64,000 nt of DNA from Phaeosaccion multiseriatum (Eukaryota > Ochrophyta, other classes): assembly GCA_965112735.1 (NCBI GenBank), contig OZ218956.1, positions 3,878,976-3,942,975 of the forward strand. Reading direction: 5' to 3'. A program made the position numbers and the translations under genes. Under the pieces are notes generated by a model. That model was not told the DNA's origin. It saw only the letters and a list, made by a program, of their open reading frames with translations, and did not search any database. Positions 11,721 through 20,331 of the stretch are shown here, one piece after another. Within the stretch, counting starts at the first letter, position 1, and each line of letters opens with the position of its first letter.

Positions 11721-14700
11721 CTTGGTGATGCAGCAGCAACAAGCTGCTCGCAGGAAGACGCTTCGGTCTCTGCCCGCCGGTGCCCGTCGCTCCTACCGCT
11801 CCCTCACGCTCTCTCACAACGGCAATGGTCAGGGAGAGCCCGACCACCGCCTCCAGCACCAGCTCAAGCTCATGCAAGGCCTGAAGGACGGAGGAGGAGG
11901 GGGGGGGGGGAGGGCGACAGTGGGGCACGTACACCACGCTGCGCATGAACCGATCAAGTACCCCGCACTCAGCTCCTCCACATTCTTGCCGCTGCCAGAG
12001 GGGGGGGATGGAGGGAGTGATGGAGGGGGAGAGGGCGGGGGAGGTGGAGCCGTTGGTGCTACGGCAGGCACTGGCGCAGGGGCTGCAGGAGGAGGGGTCG
12101 GTGGTGGCCACTTGTTTGGCAGCCTGGGCAGTAGCGGAAGGGGCAGCGGTGGAGGACCCAAGCACCCCTCCGACGACATGTCGGACCCGCAACACGTCGG
12201 GCTCTTCCTTGACGCCGCTGACGCGTACTCGAGTCCGCACCTCGGGCCGCTGGAGGAGGGGCTGGACGGGGGCAGAGCCAGAGACAGGGTGAGGGTGAGG
12301 AGGGTTTCTGTGGACAGCTTGGACAGAGGAGGGGGCGACCTGCACGCACCCGCCCACGCACAGGGAGATGAGGGGGGAAGCTTAGGGGCGGGCCTGAGCT
12401 TCGGCATTCAGCAGCAGCACTACACAGAGCCATCATCTTCTTCCAATGGCCATGGACCGCCTTCTGGACTGGCCTACAGCCCGCCCTTCCTTTCCTCTCA
12501 CGGAGGAGGACTCCTCCCCAGCGACGGCGCTTTCGACCATTCGATGGGCCATTCGATGGGCCATTCGATGGGGGACAGCCACAGCGCACCCCGGGGTCCA
12601 CCGTGGCCCCGAGGGGAAAGAGAAAGGGTTCGAGTAAGCACCCTGTCAAGGCGCCTGCTCCGCGTGGCGGGCCTATGCGGCTTGAACTCTCAAGTGGCGA
12701 GTGCGCAGGGCTCACAGATGGCGGAGGAGGCAGAGGTGTGGGCCATGCTGCAGGAGGGCTGCTGCCTGGAGGCGTTGCACACACACGAGCTTGAGCTGGG
12801 GTGGCTCACAGCTGCCGACGCGCGGAGGAGGAGGACGTTCGGCAGCAGCAGCGGGGCTGGGGAGGGGGGCTGGGAGGGGGGCAGAGACGCCTTCGCCTTC
12901 CGTGCCAACGCCTTTGGAGCGGCCCTCGTGAGGAGAGTGCTGCACCACTACGAGAGGGAGGGGGACTTGCAGATGCTCGCCACAATCGTGTGCGTCTTGG
13001 GATCAGCGGCGGGGGCCGAGGGTTTCGGTAGCGACACGATCGTTGCGCCCATGCTGCCCGAGGGGCTTGGAGCAGAGGCGTACCTGCGCTACCTTGACGC
13101 CTACGCTGAGCTGCTCCTCAGTTGGGGGGCGCTGGACAGGAGGTTGGAGGTGCTCAAACATAGGCATGCGGCTTTTACCATTGCCGAGCGGCGGAGGAGG
13201 GGCACAGGAGGAGGGGGAGGAAGGGAAGGAGGAGAGGGGAGGGGGGGAAGCGTGGGGGTGGGCTGCGGCTGGGGGGTGGGGCCAGGGGTAAAGGAGGAGG
13301 GCAGTGGAGGCGAGGGAGAGGAAGAGGAGGAGGGGGACGAGGGAGAGGGAGAAGAAGAGGGAGACGAAGGAGGGCCCCTTGAGAAGGGCTTGCGGGCCTT
13401 GAGTGCAGCAGGGAGGGCGCTGGGGCACACCGTCAGTCACCTCAGCCACGCCAATCACGGTCATACAGGCAAGATGGCAGTAGATGGACACGCCAAGGAG
13501 GAGGGGCAGAGGAGCGGCCACCTGCGGGCAGGCGGCGGGTATGTCACTGGCACTGGCTCTGGCCCTGGTGTTGGCAAGTATGAGGGAGAGAGGAAGGAGA
13601 GGTCCATCAGCGAGAGTGGAGTGACTCCCCGAGGGGCCGGCGGCGATGGCAAGCGCAGGGGTGAATGGGGCAGCAAGACTCGCGTGTCGAGGAGTCGCAG
13701 CCCACTGCCACTGCCCCCGCCCGAGAGGAGAGAGAAGGACAAGCAGGAGCAGAGGCATGAAGAGGGAGGGCGAGAGGGAGAGGGCGCGGGAGAAGGGCCA
13801 CAGGGCCTCTCGGAGCCGCTGCTTGATACAGAGGCAGAGGGAGAGGCAGAGGGAGGGCTCATGCCCCACACAGTGTGCCACCGCTGCGGCTCGTTGTGTG
13901 CCACTCCCTTCTGCAGCACTTGCAAGGACTTCGCCTTCCGCTGCTCCGTGTGTCACCTTTGTGTCAGGGGCATGGGCCTCTTCTGCACCAAGTGCGGCCA
14001 CGGGGGGCATGCTAGCCACATGGAGGAGTGGTTCGGAGGGCCGATAGGAGGAGGAGAAGGAGGAGAAGGAGAAGGAGGAGGGGGGGGGGGAGCAGGAGGA
14101 GGAGGAGGAGGGGCAGGAGGAGGAGGGGCAGGAGGAGCAGGAGGGAAGAGAAAAGGGTACAAGGAGGAGCACGGGATCGGTGCGGACTCGAGAGAAGGGG
14201 CGGGGGGTAGAGAGGGGACAGCGAGGGCCGAGGAAGGAGAAGGTGTTGGTGACGGTGGGGAGGGAAGCGAGAAGCTCGGATTGGGCTCGTCGAGTAAGGA
14301 GGCGGGGGGAGGAGGAAGGGCAGGGAGAGGGGGAGGCGGCAGCCGACGCACTCTGCGGGAGAGACAGAAGAAGGCGCAGGCCAAGTGCCCCACAGGGTGA
14401 GTGTAGGATAGAGGAGAGGAGAGAGGAGATAGAGGAGAGGGGAGAGAGGAGAGAGGAGGGAGGGGAGGCTCCATCGGGCACGCCGGCAGGAAGGGGCTCG
14501 CCTTCCTTCACACTCACCGCCGCCACCGAACCTAACCCTGGTCAGTCTACCCATGCCCGAACGCTTGACTGCTGTACCGCTCTCTTGTCTGCCTTTTGTT
14601 TGCCTGTATGTATGCCTCTACTGCCCTCAGCTGCGGATGCGCATGCATGGACGACGAACAGACCTTCCTCGTCCAACTAAGGCAGAGAGAGCTGGAGAAG

Positions 14701-14979
14701 GGGGCCAGCGGGCAGAGGAAGAAGAAGGAGCATGACGAGCGCCAGGGGCAGGGGCAGGGGCAGGAGGGGCAGGAGCAGCGCACCGAGCGTGAGCTCAAGC
14801 AGCACAAGCGGGTTTCACAGCTGACACAGAGGCTGTCGGCGGAGACGCGCGGAGGGGCGGGCCTTCCGAGTAGAGGGGGCAGGGAAGAGGAAGAGGAGGG
14901 GGGCGGCGCGAGGACGCTCGTGAGCGCGGGTCTGTGGCAAAGGCAAAGGTCTGCTCAGAAAGTACATGACGCTGAATGA
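4733..14979 (+). CDS. WDR59: WDR59/Sea3-like GATOR2 subunit, strongly expanded
   Basis: Component of GATOR2 (yeast SEACAT), which relieves GATOR1 inhibition and so signals amino acid sufficiency to TORC1 at the lysosome or vacuole. Twelve exons keep phase to one stop (2,533 residues): 4733-4822, 5093-5209, 5458-5822, 6006-6291, 6507-6605, 6845-6985, 7183-7363, 7869-8665, 8780-9008, 9239-10301, 10512-14396, 14631-14979. Exons 1-7 encode the WD40 propeller (WDARK, LAWGWRVVDG). Exons 8-9 hold an RWD domain (HVLFPSSYPKHASPVFTF), and exon 10 the family segment ASFSSGGALVSFS. The end of exon 11 has the Cys/His-rich CHRCGSLCATPF and KCGHGGHASHMEEW. This zinc region finishes across the last intron as KCPTG plus CGCACM, as in animal WDR59. 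Animal homologues are ~970 residues; the excess is poly-Q/Gly/acidic sequence in exons 10-11. First exon least certain. Confidence 0.9.
6606..6844. repeat. WDR59 intron 5: (GT)n microsatellite and two motif B copies
   Basis: The intron between WD40-encoding exons starts GTGAGTGCG and contains a GT dinucleotide run at about 6629-6662. Two copies of motif B (core CCACTGCCATC) follow, at about 6739-6749 and 6772-6783. The intron ends in a C-rich tract before the CAG acceptor at 6842-6844. Confidence 0.8.
7364..7868. repeat. WDR59 intron 7 with (TCAC)n and (GTGA)n tetranucleotide tracts
   Basis: A 505-bp intron. About 7452-7494 is a TCAC tract and 7549-7608 a GTGA tract, complementary to each other, so the two could pair in the transcript as a hairpin. 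The GTGA tract repeatedly spells GTGAGT, the 5' splice-site consensus, so this intron is full of potential cryptic donors. Confidence 0.75.
8684..8697 (-). repeat. Motif A, exact core, inside an intron
   Basis: Reverse-orientation copy of GTTGGTGATACAGC lying in WDR59 intron 8 (8666-8779), 18 bases after the donor. It shows the motif is not confined to protein-coding sequence. Confidence 0.85.
9199..9222. repeat. Motif B, two overlapping copies near a 3' splice site
   Basis: Tandem copies of ATCCACTGCC in WDR59 intron 9, ending 16 bases upstream of the acceptor CAG at 9236-9238. Intron 10 has the same arrangement at 10445-10480, before its acceptor at 10511. Confidence 0.8.
10845..10902 (+). 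repeat. CAG/CAA microsatellite encoding a poly-Q tract
   Basis: CAG run switching to CAA and back, within WDR59 exon 11, read as glutamine. Similar CAG tracts lie at about 11326-11355 and 11671-11720 in the same exon. Their placement in a non-conserved linker suggests tolerated expansion. Confidence 0.85.
11092..11136 (+). repeat. Tandem 15-bp repeat (GVPTS x3) in WDR59
   Basis: Three near-identical 15-base units in exon 11 encode GVPTS three times. Just upstream, at about 10987-11030, another triplicate encodes GGMAG. At 12536-12572 a 12-base unit is repeated three times as HSMG. These look like recent replication-slippage products. Confidence 0.8.
11355..11368 (+). repeat. Motif A, exact core, read as QLVIQ
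   Basis: Exact GTTGGTGATACAGC in WDR59 exon 11, in the frame that encodes QLVIQQQ. A second exact copy in the same frame lies at 11529-11542, and degenerate relatives lie at about 9815 (QLVIHQQ), 10578 and 11723. Confidence 0.85.
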
Positions 14980-14982
14980 TTC

Positions 14983-14988
14983 AATAAA
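14983..14988 (+). terminator. Polyadenylation signal AATAAA of WDR59
   Basis: Canonical AATAAA only 4 bases after the stop codon at 14977-14979. The rest of the 282-bp gap to the convergent ankyrin-pseudokinase gene shows no gene. Confidence 0.6.
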
Positions 14989-15258
14989 GGGAAGGAGGGG
15001 CCAGCGACGGCAGAGCACCCAAATAGAGGAACAGAAATGAATGGGTCCTTCACCACCGCGGCCCTGCCCGTGGGGCACTTGCCTGCCCTCGGTTAGCCCT
15101 TGACCATGGCCCTTGACCATGGGTTTTGTGCGCACACTTCTCGTGGTAGGGCCTGTGGCCGCAGGGCAGCAGCACCACTGGCTGGCTCGAGATGCCTCGC
15201 TCCCATAAGCTCTAATATACACCTTTGCATAGCGTAAAGAGGACGCAGTCCTACTCGT

Positions 15259-15272
15259 GTATCACCAACTGC
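15259..15272 (-). repeat. Motif A copy that supplies a stop codon
   Basis: Reverse-orientation copy matching 13 of the 14 core bases. In the frame of the ankyrin-pseudokinase gene it reads AGT TGG TGA, that is Ser-Trp-stop, so the protein ends inside the motif. A degenerate copy at about 15342-15355 in the same tail reads QQSVVQ. Confidence 0.8.
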
Positions 15273-16958
15273 CACGGCGCACCGGCTCCGGCCCCTTGCG
15301 CTCCCCCTCGCCCTCCCCGAGTGCCGCCCCTAGCTGCTCCTGTACCACCGACTGCTGCGGCGCCGGCTCCGACCCCTTGCTCTCCTCCACTCCCTCGTCG
15401 TCCCTTCCCCCGAGCGCCTCCAAGGCCAGGGCGGGGGGCATGGCGAGCAAGGTCTTGCGCAGCTCAGAGAAGGTGGGGCGGTGTTCGGCCTTGTCTGCCC
15501 AGCAGCGCTGCATCACTTGGCAGTAAACGGCCTCCGGGCAGCCCTCCGGCCTCTTGAGACGGAGGCCTTGCGCACACACCCGCGCGACCACCACCTCGTC
15601 GTCCAGGATGGTCAAGAATGGCTTTAGCCCGTATGTCCACAACTCCCACAGCATCACCCCAAACGCCCACACATCGGACTTCTCGCTCAACTTGTCCCTT
15701 TGGAGGGCCTCCTTGGACAGCCAGCGCACGTACCGAGGTAGGGAGGAAGCGAAGTAGCCCGTGACCTTGACGAGCACCTTCGCAGGGTCGTTTGCGTCCC
15801 AGCCGTACACGAGTACACTCCGTGCAGCGAGACTGCCGTGCACCAGCCCCTCATTGGCCAAGTGCTCCATGCCCTTCCGCACCTGCAGCGCCACCTCCAG
15901 CAGCACCTCGTCTGCGGCGCATTCGTCTCGCTCCTCCATCTCCTGCAGCACCGCCAAGAGCGAACCGTGCGGCGCCGGCTCATGCACTAAGTACACTCCT
16001 TCGCTCACCTCGCTCCCCTCGCAACGGTCATCTCGTCGCACGTGCATCTTCCCCAGCAGCGACACCAAGTGCTTGTTGCGACCGAGCCGTAGCAGCGCCT
16101 CCTCCGACCGGAGCTCGGCTTTGAGGGGCACGGCGACCACGCTCACGTCGCGACCCTCCCACCTTGCTCGGTACTCGTGCTGCTGCCCCCCGTCGAGGGC
16201 CAATGCTCCTCCTCCTCCTCTCACTGCCTGCATTGATGGACACAGCTGTTGCGGCGAAACTGACGGCACAGTCGACGACTGACTGGGGCTGCTTTTGGTG
16301 CTGGAAGTCCTGGCGGCGGCTGGTGAGGGAGAGGGTGGAGGCACCGTCTCGCGTGGAGGGAGGGGGGGTGACAGGGTCACCGCGGACATTGCTGAAGACA
16401 GGTCAGTCTCTGATGGCCCTTCTTGGGGTACCCACGGAGACCCACTCAAAGACGCATGCGAGGGCGCTCGACTTGGCGGCTGCGCGGGTGAGATGCACTC
16501 CTTTGGCGGCGATGGTGACAGAGCTCGTGCCTCTCCTCCTCCTCCACCTTCGGTGCGTGTGGGTGTCGCCCTTGCTGCGGCTGCCGCTGGTGATGTTGCT
16601 GCAGCGTCGCCTCCTCCTCCACCCCCTTCGCCTCCTCCTTCGCCTCCTCTTTCGCCTCCTCCGTCGCCTCCTCCTCCTCCACCGGCTCCTGCTGCTGCTG
16701 CTACTGGACCCCTTTGGGATACCCACGGAGACCCACTCGAGGGCTCTTGGGATTGTGCCTCCGCGGGTGAGGTCCACTCCTTTGGCGGCGATGGTGACAG
16801 AGCTCGTGCCTCTCCTCCTCCTCCTCCTCCTCCACCACCACCACCTTCGGTGCGTGTGGGTGTCGCCCTTGCTGCGGCTGCCGCTGGTGATATTGCTGCA
16901 GCGCCGCCTCCTCCTCCACCCCCTTCGCCTCCTCCTTCGCCTCCTCCTCCTCCACCGG

Positions 16959-16990
<32 letters not shown>

Positions 16991-19890
16991 ACTGGAGCCT
17001 GTTGGGATACCAACGGAGACCCACTCGAGGGCTCTTGGGGTTGCGTCTCTGCGCGTGATGGCCACTCCCTTGGCGGCGATAGTGACAGAGCTCGCGCCCC
17101 TCCGCCTCCTCCAAAGGTGCTTGCGGGTGTTGCTGCTGCTGCGGCTGCTGCTGGTGGCATTGTCGCTCCTTCTCCTCCTTCGCCTCCTCCTTCGCCTTCT
17201 CCTCCTCTGGCTCCTGCTGTTGCCGCTGCTGCCGGTACCGCTTCTGTTGCTGCTTCTTTCACAGCCGCTCCAGAGCTCGCTGGCCGTTTCTTCTTCTTCC
17301 GCTTGCGTCGCGAAGCCGCGGAGGGAGGCAGAGAGGAGGAGGGAGCGGGGACAGAGAGCGCAGGAGGTGGAGGCGTGGCCAGCGGGTGCAGCAGGCCGTA
17401 GTAGCCCATCACGGCAAGAAGCCGACACAGCCCTGTCTGAGCTCGTGCGCCTGAAGGGCAGGGAAGGGAGATAGCAGACAGGGACGTGAGGGCATGCACG
17501 ATTCATTCACAAAAGAAAAAGGCACATACATCAAGCGCCCGACCAGGCAACCCACTGCCTCTGCTTGCTAACCGAGGAAGACGCTCACCTCGCAGCAGCA
17601 CCTCCGTGGCGTAGTGCCCTTCCCTGGCGGCCCCTTCCGCGGCAGCTGCGACGATTTTCGAATCTTCGCCGCACTCGCTCCTCTGGAGGAGATAGAAAAC
17701 ACCGTCCATTCTACCCTCCGCCGCACTCCTGGCGAGTATCCGGTCCGTATTGCTCTTCAGCAGGCGGCCGTCGTGCTTCGACCTGCGCCGAGCTCCGAAC
17801 GCCACCAGGACGTCCGCAACCTCATTGTGAGCCGTGGTGTGAGTGTCCCCCGACACTGGTGACCCCGCCCCAATGGCTCGCTCGAGCGCTCCCATGTTCG
17901 AGTCGTCGCACAAGTTCGGATCCGCACCTTGCTCCAGCAAGAGAGTGACCATGTCCATATCCTTGTTGAAAGCCGCGTGCATGAGAGGAGTCCTCCGCTT
18001 GAAATCACTGGCATCAATCACCGCTCCGCCGCGCAGAAGGGCGGCCGCAGTCTGTGTGAGTCCATTCGAAGCGGCCATATTCAACGCCGTGAACTTGATC
18101 TGGCACTGCCTCGCGAGAACATCAGCTCCCCTCTCCACCAAAAGCGCCACCATCTCCGCGGTGTTTGTTCCTTGGTCCCCTTTGCCCCTCTCCCCCATGC
18201 CCTTGGTGAACATCATGAGGACGTTTAGATCGGACCGCGTCTTGGCACGGATATCCGCCCCATGGTCGAGGAGGAGCCTGACCATATCGACACTGCTCCC
18301 TGCATACGCCGCGCCGAGCAGCGGTTCCACCCCATGAACATTTCGGGCATGAACGTTGGCCCCGCGCTGAAGCAAGAGCTCGGCAGCCTCCGGGGCGTCC
18401 TGTACCACCGCGTAGAAGAGCGGTGTGCACATGCTTTCATCCTGGGCCTCGATATCCGCTCCTTCATCGAGCAAGAAGCGAATCACGTCGCTGTGCCCGG
18501 CCCTCGATGCCGCATGGAGGGGAGTCCGATTCTCGAAGCCACGGACATGTACGTCTATTCCCCTCCCTCGGATACTTTTCACCATGCCACAGTGCCCGAC
18601 AAAGGCTGCACAGTGCAATGCAGAATCGCCTGCCTTGTCCTTGACGTGAAGATTGGCTCCGGCGTCCAGCAAGAACTCCACAATTTCCTCGTGACCCTGA
18701 TCCAGAGCAACCAAGACTGGGGTGGCTCCCAAGTGACCTTGACCCAATCTGGCCTCCATATTCGCGCCGTGCACCTCCACCAGAAGTCTGACCAGCTCTA
18801 GATGCCCCTGATTGGCCGCAAGGAGCAGCGGTGTTCTCCCATCAGCAGCAGGGGCATTCACAACTGCGCCAGCCGAAACAAGAAGGTTCAACATGTCGAC
18901 CTCTCCCCTACAAGCAGCAAACTGAAGGGCACTCACACCCGCTCCATCGAGTGTGTGTACATCCGCTCCGGCCTCCAGAAGAAGCTCCACAATCCCAGAG
19001 TCCCCATGCGCAGCAGCGAAATGGAGCGGTGTGGATTTGTTGGCATCGGAGGCATTGTTCACAGCCGCTCCCTTGGCCAACAGGAGTCTGACGGCCTCCA
19101 AGGGCCCGAAATTAGCAGCAAGATGCAGAGGATTCTGCTTGTCGCGGTCCTGCGCATGCACGTCCGCTCCGCCCTCCAACAGGAGCCTCGTGATCTCAGC
19201 ATTGCCCATCTCAGCGGAGTAGTGCAACGCTGTTCGCTCGAAAGTCCCCCCACGGTCGCTCACAGAGGCCCCGCTCGCGAGTAGCAGCTGCACCACATCA
19301 GGGTGATCTCTAAGCGCAGCGCAGTGCAGCGGCGTGTGGTTGGCATCGTCCAAGATGTTCACGTCTGCACCGTACTCCAAAAGCAGTGAGCACGCGGCAA
19401 ACAGTCCTCCCGAAGCGGCGATGCAGAGCGCGGGGCACGTTCCGGGGCCTCTGAAGTCGGCGCTGCCGGCGTCGTAGTCCAACAGGACCCTGGCCACCTC
19501 CAGGTTTTCATCCCCAATGGCCCACTGCAAGTACGACAGCCCGTGGAGGGTCGTCCCGGTGAGAGTGGTGGGGTGTTGACTGAGGAGGGTCTCCGCCTCC
19601 TCTGCAGAGTTCTGCTTCTCAGCTGCGTCCTTCCCCAGTCCTCGACAATACAGCAGGAGCTCCAGCTGCTCCTGCGTTATGTCCAGCTCTACGGCCACGA
19701 GACACGAAGCAGGGAGAGCGTCAAAGAAGGAAGGAGAGAGACAAGGCTCTAGCACTAGAGGAGCAACACGTGGGATAGGAGGGTGTCAGCACTCTCAATG
19801 CTACTTTAACTCACCCATGTCCGCATCCACTCGCTGCTCTTCCAGCTCTTCCCATGACTCCGTAGAGCCACCCAGAGGGAGCAGCTCCAT
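15262..19890 (-). CDS. Ankyrin-repeat protein fused to a tyrosine-kinase-like pseudokinase
   Basis: Three exons with matching phases: 19815-19890 (starts MELLPLGGSTESWEELEEQ), 17589-19754 and 15262-17450, total 1,476 residues. The first intron is only 60 bp. Residues ~60-650 form roughly 16 ankyrin repeats (TPLHCAA, TALHYSA, NPLHLAA and similar). A low-complexity Ser/Pro/Gly linker containing ~0.28 kb repeats follows, then a kinase fold at about 1160-1425 with SDVWAFGVMLWELWTYG and CWADKAEHRPTF, a tyrosine-kinase-like signature. Catalytic residues are lost: HRDLAARN reads HGSLAARS, the DFG position reads TGYF, and the VAxK lysine is displaced (VAVPLK). It is therefore probably a signalling scaffold rather than an enzyme; ILK is an analogous ankyrin-pseudokinase. 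The stop codon lies inside a motif A copy. Confidence 0.85.
16432..17170 (-). repeat. Tandem ~0.28-kb repeats in the pseudokinase linker
   Basis: Three successive units, starting near 16432, 16715 and 16995, share blocks in the same order: a Thr/Pro-rich segment, an Ala-rich segment and (Gly)n, with ALSPSPPKE and SGSPWVSQ recurring in the encoded protein. They differ in the length of their GGA/GCA microsatellites and keep the reading frame. This is an intragenic amplification of the linker between ankyrin and kinase parts. Confidence 0.8.
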
Positions 19891-20331
19891 AGCGTCAATG
19901 GTAGAGAAGCGCGGGAAGAGGGGGGGAGAAAAGGGTTCTCACGACAAGGCGCGAGTTGTGGGAGCTCCTGGATGAGCAGCGGCAGGCATCTCTCCTCTAT
20001 CAGACGCCAGACAGCGACACGGACTTGCTGGAAGCGTTCGGAGCGGGGTGCGCAATCTCTTTGATAACAATGTATTTCTTGGCGCCTCCCTGGACTAACG
20101 AGCTGAACCTCAAACTGGCTCGGAGGGGGGACGACCTCACCCTTGTGTCTTTTTTCGTTTATAAAAATGCATTTATTTATTTATTTCAAAATCAAATCTC
20201 CACTCACTCCAATCTCTCTCTCTCCTCTCTCTGCGCCTCCCCTCCTTTCCTCTCCTGTCCTGTCCTCCTCTTCTGCCCTCTCCCCTTCCCCCCTCCTCCT
20301 CCTCTCTCCTCTCCTCTCCCGTTGTTCTCTC
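19891..20331. other. Intergenic spacer between two - strand genes
   Basis: This 441-bp stretch holds the HECT gene's 3' flank and the ankyrin-pseudokinase 5' flank. On the - strand an AAATAAATAAATAAATGC run at about 20168-20186 supplies overlapping AATAAA polyadenylation signals ~150 bases after the HECT stop. A + strand open frame through 19956-20140 has no start context or partner exons, and I do not call it a gene. Confidence 0.6.
20168..20186 (-). terminator. Polyadenylation signals of the giant HECT gene
   Basis: Three overlapping AATAAA hexamers on the - strand, about 150 bases downstream of the HECT stop codon at 20332-20334. Confidence 0.6.

Noticed and set aside
16164-17474. Long + strand open frames opposite the pseudokinase linker
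   Set aside because: Low-complexity antisense shadows of GC-rich trinucleotide repeats; the - strand frame joins real domains on both sides.
19956-20140. Short + strand gene between the ankyrin and HECT genes
   Set aside because: The frame opens without an ATG and has no supporting splice partners; the region fits UTRs of the two - strand genes.
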